DNA of 64,000 bases from Vreelandella neptunia. Lineage in GTDB: Bacteria > Pseudomonadota > Gammaproteobacteria > Pseudomonadales > Halomonadaceae. The notes beneath the pieces were generated by a model. It was not told the DNA's origin and made no database searches. It was given only the letters and a program-made list of their open reading frames with translations. Both the position numbers and the translations under genes were made by a program. Positions 1 through 7,942 of this stretch are shown piece by piece. Positions within the stretch are counted from its first letter, which is position 1; each line of letters opens with the position of its first letter. The DNA lies in NCBI RefSeq assembly GCF_034479615.1, contig NZ_CP140255.1, positions 4,712,001 through 4,776,000 on the forward strand, given 5' to 3'.

Positions 1-107
1 CGCGACAAAGTGGTTAATTTTCATTGTTTGTCTCTGCTTTTGGTCGTAGTGGCTAGTTGTAATTGTTCTCAATGCGAACTCTGATCCGCACTACGTACCA
101 AAGCTGC

Positions 108-141
108 AAAAAAAACCTCCATCTGTCAATTACAATGGAGG
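108..141 (-). terminator. Intrinsic terminator downstream of vanR
   Basis: On the minus strand a CCTCCAT / ATGGAGG stem (116-141, 12-nt loop) is followed by a run of eight T. It lies about 100 bp after the vanR stop codon. Bases 143-240 between it and vanR are AT-rich with no gene seen; bases 1-107 also show no coding sequence. Confidence 0.75.
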
Positions 142-240
142 CTATACATCTTTCTGATAACACAAACTACTGAATATAAAAGATTTTATTAATTTAATAC
201 TTTGGTTTAATTACACTATATAACTAAATTATCGGTATTT

Positions 241-918
241 TTATTCAGAATCTGCCAGCAGCTCAGGGTACCGTAGCCCGATCAGCGCATGTTCGCGCAT
301 CAGCATTTCGGCTCTGGCTCCCTCTCCCCTCTTAAGCGACTGAAATATAAGCTCATGATGGAACTGAGCTAACTGCAATTTTTTAAATTCACGCTCTAAG
401 TCATCACCATCAATAATGATTGAATCGGCGGCAGCAAAAGGCAGGTGATTATTCCTGGCAATGGCATCCGCCACGACACCGCTGCCGATAGAGTCAATAA
501 TAATGCCGTGAAAATGTGCATTAAGCTCACTCCATTGATTAATATCTGATTCCAAAAGGTAGCCTTTGTCGATCAGCGCCCTCCCTTTTTGGATCCAAAA
601 ATTCAATTCCTTATCAACACTCGGCGGCAGGCCCTGCTCAGCAAGCCGCCGAGCAGCCAGCCCCTCCAATACCCCGCGAACCTCAACCGCGCAGTGCACA
701 TCCACCTGGGTAAACTCACGCACCATAAACCCACGCTTGCCTGCCTGCTGCAGCAGCCCCTCCTGCTCTAAAGTTCGAAATGCAAGCCTTACCGGCGTTC
801 TCGAAACACCCAGCTGCTCCGCAACCGCAACCTCCCCAAGGCGCTCGCCAGGAGAGTACTTCCCCTCGCTGATCAATTTACGCAGCCGGCTGACGACACT
901 TTTATCGTTGTTACTCAT
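241..918 (-). CDS. vanR: GntR/FCD-family repressor of vanillate demethylase (VanR)
   Basis: This 225-residue protein has an N-terminal winged helix of the GntR type (about residues 8-75, including the EQLGVSRTPVRLAFRTLEQ recognition region) and a C-terminal all-helical FCD ligand domain (about 80-215). It is divergent from vanAB, the usual position of VanR, which represses vanAB until vanillate binds. A sequence matching the known VanR operator lies between the two genes at 1011-1022, and a second GGATCC-centred palindrome lies inside this gene at 586-601. The assignment rests on domain type, neighbours and the operator; ligand specificity is inferred. Confidence 0.85.
   Translation of the reverse strand: MSNNDKSVVSRLRKLISEGKYSPGERLGEVAVAEQLGVSRTPVRLAFRTLEQEGLLQQAGKRGFMVREFTQVDVHCAVEVRGVLEGLAARRLAEQGLPPSVDKELNFWIQKGRALIDKGYLLESDINQWSELNAHFHGIIIDSIGSGVVADAIARNNHLPFAAADSIIIDGDDLEREFKKLQLAQFHHELIFQSLKRGEGARAEMLMREHALIGLRYPELLADSE
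586..601. promoter_or_regulatory. 16-bp perfect palindrome inside vanR, VanR-operator-like core
   Basis: TTTTTGGATCCAAAAA reads the same on both strands and shares the core TTGGATCCAA with the vanA-proximal operator. It falls in codons for the Trp-Ile-Gln-Lys stretch of VanR. It may be an internal autoregulatory site or a coincidence of codon choice. Confidence 0.4.
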
Positions 919-1010
919 TTAATTTTTCTCTCATATCAACACTGTTTAGCTATTTATTGGCGAACTCTACGAAAGTATAGGTTGACTGCAAAAACCTTCC
1001 TAGCCTTTAC

Positions 1011-1022
1011 TTTGGATCCAAT
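1011..1022. promoter_or_regulatory. VanR operator upstream of vanA
   Basis: TTTGGATCCAAT matches 11 of 12 bases of the VanR operator ATTGGATCCAAT known from Caulobacter. It lies 38-49 bp before the vanA start and about 25 bp downstream of a TTGACT hexamer (982-987) that could be a -35 element, a position suited to repression. Confidence 0.75.
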
Positions 1023-1059
1023 AAGCATAATTACAACACTAAACCATAAGGAGTTAACC

Positions 1060-2127
1060 GTGACTCAACAAACCCCCTTTCCAATGAACACTTGGTACGT
1101 CGCCTGCACCCCTGATGAGCTTACCGAAAAGCCACTCGGGCGAACTATTTGCAATAAGCAACTAGTTTTCTTCCGCGGCGATGAAGGTCGCGTAGCCGCC
1201 GTGGAGGATTTCTGCCCCCACCGTGGCGCGCCACTCTCCCTGGGCTTTGTCCGTGATGGCAAGCTGGTTTGCGGCTACCACGGCCTTGAAATGAACTGCA
1301 GCGGCAAATGCGACAGCATGCCCGGCCAGCGGGTTCGCGGCTTCCCAAGCAATCGTGCCTATCCTGTTGAAGAACGCCACGGCTTTATCTGGATCTGGCC
1401 CGGCGACCCCGATAAAGCTGACGCCGATCTGATCCCCGAGCTGCACTGGGCCAACAACCCCGACTGGGCTTATGGCGGCGGCCTCTACCATATTCAGTGT
1501 GAATATCGCCTGATGATCGACAACCTCATGGACCTTACCCATGAGACCTATGTGCACGCCTCCAGCATTGGCCAGCCAGAAATAGAGGAAGCCGCACCGG
1601 AAACAACGGTTAACGGCGATGAGGTGGTCACCAGCCGCGAGATGGAGAATATCCCCGCGCCGCCTTTCTGGCAGGCCGCCCTTAGGGGTAACGGGCTTGC
1701 AGACGACGTACCCGTTGATCGCTGGCAGATTTGCCGCTTTACCCCGCCCAGCCATGTGTTAATTGAAGTCGGCGTGGCCCACGCGGGCAATGGCGGGGCC
1801 AACGCACCGGCCAATGTAAAAGCCTCAAGTATCGTAGTCGACTTTATCACCCCAGAATCAGACACCTCTATCTGGTACTTCTGGGGAATGGCCCGCAACT
1901 TCAAGCCGGAAGATCAGGCGCTCACCGACAAGATCCGCGAGGGCCAGGGCAAGATCTTCGAAGAGGATCTTGAGATGCTCGAGGCACAGCAGCGTAACCT
2001 ACTTCGCTATCCCGACCGCCAACTGCTGAAACTCAATATTGACGGCGGGGGCGTACAAGCGCGCCGCATTATTGATCGCATCTTAAAAGAGGAGCAGGCC
2101 GAGCAACCCCAGGAGGCAACGGCATGA
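1060..2127 (+). CDS. vanA: Vanillate O-demethylase, oxygenase subunit
   Basis: VanA is the Rieske non-haem iron oxygenase that converts vanillate to protocatechuate and formaldehyde, using electrons from VanB. The Rieske [2Fe-2S] ligands are visible as Cys52, His54, Cys71 and His74, and the mononuclear iron site as the NLMDLTHETYVH motif (Asp158, His161, His166). I chose the GTG at 1060 because AAGGAG ends 6 nt before it and it gives 355 residues, normal for VanA; an upstream TTG at 982 stays in frame but would place the VanR operator inside the gene. The last four bases overlap vanB (ATGA), so the two genes are translationally coupled. Confidence 0.93.
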   Translation: MTQQTPFPMNTWYVACTPDELTEKPLGRTICNKQLVFFRGDEGRVAAVEDFCPHRGAPLSLGFVRDGKLVCGYHGLEMNCSGKCDSMPGQRVRGFPSNRAYPVEERHGFIWIWPGDPDKADADLIPELHWANNPDWAYGGGLYHIQCEYRLMIDNLMDLTHETYVHASSIGQPEIEEAAPETTVNGDEVVTSREMENIPAPPFWQAALRGNGLADDVPVDRWQICRFTPPSHVLIEVGVAHAGNGGANAPANVKASSIVVDFITPESDTSIWYFWGMARNFKPEDQALTDKIREGQGKIFEEDLEMLEAQQRNLLRYPDRQLLKLNIDGGGVQARRIIDRILKEEQAEQPQEATA

Positions 2128-3092
2128 GCCCCCCCTCTCTATCGCTTATTGTCGAGGTAAAAGCTCGCCATGAGGAGGCGCTTGGCATTGCTACCTTTGA
2201 GCTTGCCGACCCGCATGGTCGACCGCTGCCCCCCTTTAGCGCTGGCGCCCACATTGACGTGCAGGTGAAAGAGGGGGTAATCCGGCAATACTCGCTATGC
2301 AACCACTCTGAAGAGCGGGATCGCTACTTGATCGGCGTATTGCGTGATGAGGCCTCCAGAGGAGGCTCCGTCGCCATGCATGATGAAGTTCAAGAGGGTG
2401 ACCTCTTACTCATTAGCGCCCCTAAAAATCACTTCCCGCTCAAGCCAGCTAAACGAACTTATCTGCTGGCGGGCGGAATTGGCATTACGCCATTGCTTTG
2501 CATGGCAGAGCGTTTAGCGCGCACCGAGGCAGACTTCGAGCTGCACTACTGCGCGCGCTCTGCCGAGCGCATGGCCTTTCGCGATCGTATCAAGACATCA
2601 AGCTTTGCCAATAGAGTGCACTTCTATCTGGACGACGACACCGCGGCCCCCGCCCTCGACCTGGAAAAACTGCTTAATGAGCCAGAAGCTGATTCCCAGG
2701 TCTACGTCTGCGGCCCTAGCGGATTTATTAACGCCGTCATATCCACAGGTAAACAGTGTGGCTGGCCAGCCGACCAACTGCATACCGAGTACTTTGCAGG
2801 CGCGGAAACAACCAGCGAAGACGACGGCAGTTTCGAGGTGCGTATCGCCAGCAGTGGCGCTGCCTTTACCGTGCCCGCCGACAAAACGGTCTACCAAGTG
2901 CTGGCCGAAAATGGCATCGACATCATGGTCTCCTGTGAGCAAGGCGTCTGCGGCACCTGCCTAACCCGTGTGCTTGAAGGCGAACCCGACCACCGGGATT
3001 TATACCTGGATGACGATGAGCACGCGGCCAACGACCAGTTCACGCCCTGCTGCTCCAGAGCCAAGAGCAAAACCCTTGTGTTGGATCTTTAA
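2124..3092 (+). CDS. vanB: Vanillate O-demethylase, ferredoxin reductase subunit
   Basis: This 322-residue class IA-type reductase passes electrons from NADH through FMN and a [2Fe-2S] cluster to VanA. It has the flavin-binding RQYSLCN motif near residue 55, a nucleotide-binding GGIGITPLL motif near 115, and a C-terminal plant-type ferredoxin domain with Cys271, Cys276, Cys279 and a Cys pair near 309-310. It overlaps vanA by 4 nt. The product, protocatechuate, feeds the pcaHG dioxygenase encoded just downstream on the other strand. Confidence 0.93.
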   Translation: MSPPSLSLIVEVKARHEEALGIATFELADPHGRPLPPFSAGAHIDVQVKEGVIRQYSLCNHSEERDRYLIGVLRDEASRGGSVAMHDEVQEGDLLLISAPKNHFPLKPAKRTYLLAGGIGITPLLCMAERLARTEADFELHYCARSAERMAFRDRIKTSSFANRVHFYLDDDTAAPALDLEKLLNEPEADSQVYVCGPSGFINAVISTGKQCGWPADQLHTEYFAGAETTSEDDGSFEVRIASSGAAFTVPADKTVYQVLAENGIDIMVSCEQGVCGTCLTRVLEGEPDHRDLYLDDDEHAANDQFTPCCSRAKSKTLVLDL

Positions 3093-3163
3093 GCCAGCAT
3101 AAAAGCAGTCATAAAAACAGTTACAAAAACGTACCCCGTTGACTAGCCATCAGGATAACGACA

Positions 3164-4186
3164 ATGAATAAACTACCCACACATCTAGCCAAGGCGACTC
3201 TATTTGGCGTGTTCGCCGTTTCAATCGCGGCCCCCGACGTGGAAGCTAGTACCACACTTCGAGTGGCGCACGTTTGGCCGGGTGGCTCAATGATAGACCG
3301 TGAGCTGTTTCAAGCCTGGGCTGAAAGCGTCGAGGAGGCGTCAGATGGGCAGCTGACAGTAGAAGTTTTCCCCAGCCAGACACTAGCGAAATCGGCTCAA
3401 ACCTACGAAAGTGCTGTCAGCGGTATCGCCGATATTGGTGCCTCTGCCCAAGGTTATACGGCGGGCCGCTTTCCCCTCACGCAAGTCGTCGAGCTGCCGG
3501 GGGTCTCATCAAGCGCCCGCCAAGGAGCCTGCATACTCCAGTCGCTTTACGATCAGGGATACTTTGAACAGGAGTACGCCGACACGCGCCCTCTGTTCTT
3601 GTTCACTACCGGCCCAGGCTATCTGCATACCAAGGATCAACTGATTGAAACACCGGCTGACCTAGAGGGACTTCGCCTACGCCGCCCCACGCCAGTGGTG
3701 GGTGATATGTTCGAACGCTTAGGTGCCCAGGCGGTGGGTATGCCAGCACCGGATGTGTTTACCTCCATGCAGCGTGGTGTCGTCGACGGCCTCAGTTTCA
3801 ACTGGGAAGGCATGAAAACCTTCCGGCTAAATGAACTGGCGCAGTACCATACTGAAGTTCCCCTGTATGACCTTTCGCTGTTCGCCACCATGAGCCAGCG
3901 CAGCTACGACAGCCTGCCGGCCGATTTACAGCAGGTGATTGATGACCACAGCGGCTTAGAGTGGTCGCTTCGCGCGGCGGAGGTTTACGACGAGATGATA
4001 CGCCAAGGCCGTGAAGAAGCCGTTGAAGCCGGACATGAGTTCGTCGTCATCGAAGACGCACTGGAAGATCCTGAATGGGGCCCCGCGCTGCAGCAGACCA
4101 TTGATGATTACTTGGAAGAGGTTGGCGACTCTGCCAACGATATCTACAAAGCCGCGATAGATTTACAGCAAAGCTGCTCGGCTTAG
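3164..4186 (+). CDS. TRAP transporter substrate-binding protein (DctP family), orphan
   Basis: This 340-residue periplasmic protein starts with a Sec signal peptide (about residues 1-28, cleavage near EAS) followed by the DctP-type fold starting TTLRVAHVWPGGS. The family captures carboxylates for a DctQM sodium symporter. No dctQ or dctM lies beside it, so it either borrows a membrane part encoded elsewhere, for example 14457-16216, or acts as a sensor. Its place 71 bp behind vanB, with a terminator only after it, suggests co-transcription with vanAB and an aromatic ligand such as vanillate; the ligand is an inference. Confidence 0.85.
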   Translation: MNKLPTHLAKATLFGVFAVSIAAPDVEASTTLRVAHVWPGGSMIDRELFQAWAESVEEASDGQLTVEVFPSQTLAKSAQTYESAVSGIADIGASAQGYTAGRFPLTQVVELPGVSSSARQGACILQSLYDQGYFEQEYADTRPLFLFTTGPGYLHTKDQLIETPADLEGLRLRRPTPVVGDMFERLGAQAVGMPAPDVFTSMQRGVVDGLSFNWEGMKTFRLNELAQYHTEVPLYDLSLFATMSQRSYDSLPADLQQVIDDHSGLEWSLRAAEVYDEMIRQGREEAVEAGHEFVVIEDALEDPEWGPALQQTIDDYLEEVGDSANDIYKAAIDLQQSCSA

Positions 4187-4221
4187 TTTAAGAAATAGAA
4201 GTAACCATCGCTATCGACATA

Positions 4222-4253
4222 CTATAAAGGCAGCCAATTGGCTGCCTTTATAG
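4222..4253. terminator. Bidirectional terminator between TRAP gene and pcaG
   Basis: A perfect 32-bp palindrome with arms CTATAAAGGCAGCC and centre AATT has A and T tracts in the arms. It lies between two convergent genes and can end transcription from both sides. Confidence 0.8.
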
Positions 4254-4281
4254 CTATATTAAAAACCCTGTATGCTCAGTA

Positions 4282-4926
4282 TCAAAAATCAAAAAACACC
4301 GTCTCGCCTTCGCCCTGCAGGCGGATATCAAAGCGATAACGTACCTTTCCATTTGCCTCTTCTCGCTTGGCGATTAGCGTTTGGCGTCGCGTCGGTGACT
4401 CAATACGCGTGAGCACCGGGCACTGGGCGTTCGCCTCAGCTTCATCATCGAAGTAGAGCCGTGTTTGCAGGTGAACATTGACCCCCCGGGCAAAGACCGC
4501 CAGGTTAATATGCGGCGCCATTGGCTGGCCGCTGGGGTGCTTCACCGCGCCGGGCTTAATGGTGGTTAGCGACCACTCGCTGCCGTGGTCAAACGTCGTC
4601 GCGGTACGGCCGAAGCTATTGAACGGCTTGCTGAGGTCGTAATCGGATTGGTAGTTGCCGGCGGCATCGGCTTGCCACGCTTCTAAAAACGCATCGCGCA
4701 CCAGGTCACCATTGCCGTCGATAACGGTGCCGACGACTTCGATATGCTCGCCCTCGGCGTCGGGCTTGGCCATCTCGTTCCAGATCTCTTCATCCCGTAC
4801 GGGGTTGCCGGCTGCGGCGAGCGCCAGACCAATATGCACGTAGGGGCCAGCAGTTTGCGACGCCGTTTCGCGCAGCATAAGCTCGCTAGTTGGCTGCGTG
4901 TTGGGCTGAATAGCGGGTTGTTTCAT
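4282..4926 (-). CDS. pcaG: Protocatechuate 3,4-dioxygenase, alpha subunit
   Basis: PcaG is the non-catalytic partner of PcaH in the intradiol dioxygenase that opens protocatechuate to 3-carboxy-cis,cis-muconate. The family signature TASQTAGPYVHIGLA near residue 25 and the dioxygenase beta-sandwich sequence follow. I set the start at the ATG at 4926, giving 214 residues, because AGGGGA lies just upstream and the gene then begins 16 bp after pcaH; a longer in-frame start at 4992 would overlap pcaH. It is the last gene before the shared terminator at 4222-4253. Confidence 0.93.
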   Translation of the reverse strand: MKQPAIQPNTQPTSELMLRETASQTAGPYVHIGLALAAAGNPVRDEEIWNEMAKPDAEGEHIEVVGTVIDGNGDLVRDAFLEAWQADAAGNYQSDYDLSKPFNSFGRTATTFDHGSEWSLTTIKPGAVKHPSGQPMAPHINLAVFARGVNVHLQTRLYFDDEAEANAQCPVLTRIESPTRRQTLIAKREEANGKVRYRFDIRLQGEGETVFFDF

Positions 4927-4942
4927 GAGGTTTCCCCTGGCC

Positions 4943-5674
4943 TTACTGGTTTTCGAAGTAGGTTTGCAGTTCACCGCGCACCACGATGTCAAAGCGATAA
5001 GCCAGGCAGTCCATCGGTTTACTGTGCGCCATATCGAGTCGGCCGATCATGGTTTCCACTGCGTCAGGATCTCTGAGCGTATGCACAATGGGGCACAGGG
5101 GAATCAGCGGATCACCTTCAAAATACATCTGAGTAATCAGCCGGGTTGAGATCGAGGGGCCGGTCACCGATACGTGAATATGCGCTGGGCGCCAGCTGTT
5201 CACATCGTTGGGCCACGGGTAGGGGCCAGGCTTGATGGTGCGAAAACGGTACATACCCTGCTCATCGGTCAAACAGCGACCTACTCCGCCGAAGTTAGGG
5301 TCTAGCGGCGCCAGATACCTGTCGTTTTTGTGGCGATAGCGACCGCCAGCATTGGCCTGCCACATTTCCACCAGGGTATGCGGTACCGGCTTACCAAACT
5401 GATCCACCACTCGGCCAAACATCATAATTCGCTCGCCCTGGGGGAGTCCGCCCCGGTCTGGATCCTGGCGGAAGTTCAGCAGTAGATCGTTATCGTGGGG
5501 CCCCATGCGCAGGTGGCTGAAGTCGGGGCCGGTCAGTTCGGAGGCGGTGGGTTGCTGCATACTCACCAGCGCCTGCTGTGGCGAGCGCGGTACCGAGGTT
5601 TTATAACCCGGCGTATAGGCTGGGGGATGCCAGTTGCGGTCACGGGTCACAAAGCGGTTATTGTCATTTGGCAT
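4943..5674 (-). CDS. pcaH: Protocatechuate 3,4-dioxygenase, beta subunit
   Basis: This 243-residue subunit carries the Fe(III) site of the dioxygenase. Candidate iron ligands can be seen: a Tyr in NAGGRYRHKND, a Tyr in GPYPWPND, and two His in WRPAHIHVSV. It is translated just before pcaG and lies downstream of pcaQ on the same strand. A perfect PcaQ-type box sits 84-99 bp before its start, overlapping the end of pcaQ, so activation by PcaQ in the presence of a pathway intermediate is likely. Confidence 0.95.
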   Translation of the reverse strand: MPNDNNRFVTRDRNWHPPAYTPGYKTSVPRSPQQALVSMQQPTASELTGPDFSHLRMGPHDNDLLLNFRQDPDRGGLPQGERIMMFGRVVDQFGKPVPHTLVEMWQANAGGRYRHKNDRYLAPLDPNFGGVGRCLTDEQGMYRFRTIKPGPYPWPNDVNSWRPAHIHVSVTGPSISTRLITQMYFEGDPLIPLCPIVHTLRDPDAVETMIGRLDMAHSKPMDCLAYRFDIVVRGELQTYFENQ

Positions 5675-5757
5675 ACAGGTATCTCAAGGATTGAAACGGA
5701 CGGTATTAGTGTCATGGTTAATCCACCACCTGCCAATTAATAACTTATCCAACCCTC

Positions 5758-5773
5758 ATAACCTATAGGTTAT
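5758..5773 (-). promoter_or_regulatory. PcaQ box upstream of pcaHG
   Basis: ATAACCTATAGGTTAT is a perfect 16-bp palindrome matching the PcaQ motif ATAACC-N4-GGTTAA/T. It overlaps the last codons of pcaQ and lies 84-99 bp upstream of pcaH, a normal place for a LysR activator site. Confidence 0.8.
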
Positions 5774-6695
5774 GCCCTTTGACAACGTCGGCAGCCACTT
5801 CCCGCAACACTTCGCAGAACGTTTCAGTCGCCAGAGTAGGGCGCAGTGAACGGTTGATACATGCCCCGACGGAACCGCCATGGGGCTCTAAGGGCAGGGC
5901 GAGTTCGCAGAGCTCTCTGCGCTCAAGGGCTGAACGCACCGCTTCTTCTGGCGCCACCCAAATAGCATCACCGGTAAGCGTATAACGCTGTCCCAACGCT
6001 AACGACAGTGTCTCAATGCGCTGGGCTGGCAGCGTGAGCCCATGACGTACAAAGAAGCTATCGACTTGTTGGCGGAGCGTGGTTTGCGGCGGCGGCACAA
6101 TCCAGGGGTAGGCGCAGAGTTTATCGGCACCTGGCGCCTGTTCGAGCAGTAACGGGTGGCCTGCGCGAACCACTAGCTGAAGACGTTCGTAATAGAGGTG
6201 TTCAAAGCTCAGATCATGAATTTCGCGCGCTTCTGTCATGCGGCCTACCACCACATCCAGCTCACCGCGGCGCAAACGCGAAAGCAGGAAGGCGCTGGTG
6301 CCGGTAACCACCTGTGCGCCTCGTTCGGTGGTGGTACTCATCTGCCAACGGCGCAGAGCTTCAGGTAGGAGCCAACTTTCAACCGTAGATAGCGTGCCTA
6401 CGCGCAACCAGTGAGAGCCGGTTTGAACGGCCTGAATAGCATCCACGCCCTCCTCCAGCGCGCGCACTGCCGGGCCTGCATGTCGAAGCAGTGTCAGTCC
6501 AGCCTGGGTAAGGGAAACACCACGGGGAGTGCGCTCGAATAGCTGGACAGCGAGGGTATCCTCTAGCTCACGAATGGTTTTGGAGATACCCGGCTGAGTA
6601 ATGGCGAGGCTTTCAGCGGCGCGGGCAAAACTTCGCTGTCGCGCTACTTCGAGAAACGCCTGCAAGTGGCGTAGTTTTATCCGCGCGTTGAGCAT
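5763..6695 (-). CDS. pcaQ: LysR-family activator of protocatechuate genes (PcaQ)
   Basis: This 310-residue LysR-type regulator has an N-terminal helix-turn-helix (KLRHLQAFLEVARQRSFARA, then SLAITQPGISKTIRELE) and a C-terminal periplasmic-binding-like effector domain. PcaQ proteins respond to 3-carboxymuconate or related intermediates. Two ATAACC-N4-GGTTAT boxes flank the gene: one before pcaHG and one 13-28 bp before its own start, so activation of pcaHG and autoregulation are both expected. Unlike the usual divergent layout, it points the same way as its targets and sits between pcaDC and pcaHG. Confidence 0.88.
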   Translation of the reverse strand: MLNARIKLRHLQAFLEVARQRSFARAAESLAITQPGISKTIRELEDTLAVQLFERTPRGVSLTQAGLTLLRHAGPAVRALEEGVDAIQAVQTGSHWLRVGTLSTVESWLLPEALRRWQMSTTTERGAQVVTGTSAFLLSRLRRGELDVVVGRMTEAREIHDLSFEHLYYERLQLVVRAGHPLLLEQAPGADKLCAYPWIVPPPQTTLRQQVDSFFVRHGLTLPAQRIETLSLALGQRYTLTGDAIWVAPEEAVRSALERRELCELALPLEPHGGSVGACINRSLRPTLATETFCEVLREVAADVVKGHNL

Positions 6696-6707
6696 AACAC
6701 CCTCACA

Positions 6708-6723
6708 ATAACCCTTTGGTTAT
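6708..6723 (-). promoter_or_regulatory. PcaQ box upstream of pcaQ
   Basis: ATAACCCTTTGGTTAT matches ATAACC-N4-GGTTAT exactly in both arms. It lies 13-28 bp before the pcaQ start, which fits negative autoregulation. Confidence 0.75.
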
Positions 6724-6761
6724 GAGGATACCCTGTCAGCACGTGTACAGCGAGTGGCGCT

Positions 6762-7931
6762 TTACTCGCCCCACCCCAGCTCTTTGGCTAGCGCAAAGGC
6801 GTGATTTGCCGCTGGAACACCGCCGTAAATGGCCACGTGCATCAGCACCTGGCGCAGCTCGGATTCCGTGAGGCCAATGCGCTTGGCGGTTTTCAAGTGC
6901 AGCGTTAGCTCTTCGCGGCCAAGGGCGGCGAGAATACCCGTTGTGATCATGCTGCGTTCGCGCCGCGTGAGATCACCGTTGCTCCACAGCTCGCCCCAGG
7001 CCAAGCGGGTGATCATCTGCTGGAAGGGCGCATCCAGAGTGTTGGCGTTGGCGGTGGAGCGCGCCACATGCTCCTCGCCCAATACCTGTTTGCGGGTTTC
7101 AAGGCCAGTGGCGTAAGCCACGCCGTGGTTGGCCACGTCGCCCAGATCCGTTGCCATCACGGCAAGGAGCTTTTGCACGAACAGCGTCGGGGCTTCGACT
7201 GCAGGCACATGGCCCACACCGTCAAAAATCTCCAGCGGTGCGTCACCGAGCTCTGCCGCCAGGGCTTCCAGCGTCGCGGGTGGCGTGGCCAGATCTTCGC
7301 TGCCACCAAATAGCTGCACTTTGACCTGCTTAGCAGCTAATTTGCCAGTGAAGGTATCGCGGCCAAGCATTTCGCACAGCTGGGCGTAGGACTCATCGTC
7401 GCCACGGCCCATTTGTACGCACCACCCCGCTTTCAGCGCCGGGCTTTCCTCAAACGCCGCCGGGGCAAACCAGCGCGGCACGATCTCTTCAGACATCGCC
7501 GCCAAGCCCTCCTGACGCACGCGACCTGCGCGGGTGTTCCAGAGATCCGGATTACCAATCACCGCGCCGGTGTTGGTCAGCGTAACGGAGAGCAGGCGAT
7601 CACCATGCTCGGCAATCAGTTGCTGGCCGACGACACCGCCAATGGACGTCCCGGCAAAGTGAAAGCGCTCAGCACCCGCCAGTTCTGCCAATGCCAAGGC
7701 CTCGGCGGCTAGATCAGCGGGCGTAATTTGCGTACCGCTGACCGCCTGGCTGGCACCGTGGCCGGGAAGATCCCAGGTCAGCACCCGATAGCGGGGCAGC
7801 AGCGCGGGAATCACGTCATCCCATACTGCCTGGCTCATGCCCAAAGGGTGCGCCAGCACGACCAGCGGGTTCACTTCTGCGCCGAGCAGCCGATAGGCCA
7901 CGCTGCGGCCGTTGATGCTATGAAATGCCAT
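6762..7931 (-). CDS. pcaL: Fused 3-oxoadipate enol-lactonase / 4-carboxymuconolactone decarboxylase
   Basis: This 389-residue protein combines two consecutive steps of the protocatechuate branch. The N-terminal part (about 1-250) is an alpha/beta hydrolase with the nucleophile Ser96 in GTSIGG and an oxyanion region near His28, typical of PcaD. The C-terminal part (about 262-389) is a CMD/AhpD-like decarboxylase domain, typical of PcaC, with TRRERSMITTGILAALGR and a late AIYGGVPAANHAF motif. Such fusions are called PcaL or PcaDC. It starts 11 bp after pcaF and ends 66 bp before the pcaQ start. Confidence 0.92.
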   Translation of the reverse strand: MAFHSINGRSVAYRLLGAEVNPLVVLAHPLGMSQAVWDDVIPALLPRYRVLTWDLPGHGASQAVSGTQITPADLAAEALALAELAGAERFHFAGTSIGGVVGQQLIAEHGDRLLSVTLTNTGAVIGNPDLWNTRAGRVRQEGLAAMSEEIVPRWFAPAAFEESPALKAGWCVQMGRGDDESYAQLCEMLGRDTFTGKLAAKQVKVQLFGGSEDLATPPATLEALAAELGDAPLEIFDGVGHVPAVEAPTLFVQKLLAVMATDLGDVANHGVAYATGLETRKQVLGEEHVARSTANANTLDAPFQQMITRLAWGELWSNGDLTRRERSMITTGILAALGREELTLHLKTAKRIGLTESELRQVLMHVAIYGGVPAANHAFALAKELGWGE

Positions 7932-7942
7932 GACGATCTCCG

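Noticed and set aside
982..1059. Longer vanA start at TTG 982
   Set aside because: It lacks a ribosome site and would place the VanR operator inside the coding region; GTG 1060 has AAGGAG at the right distance and gives normal length.
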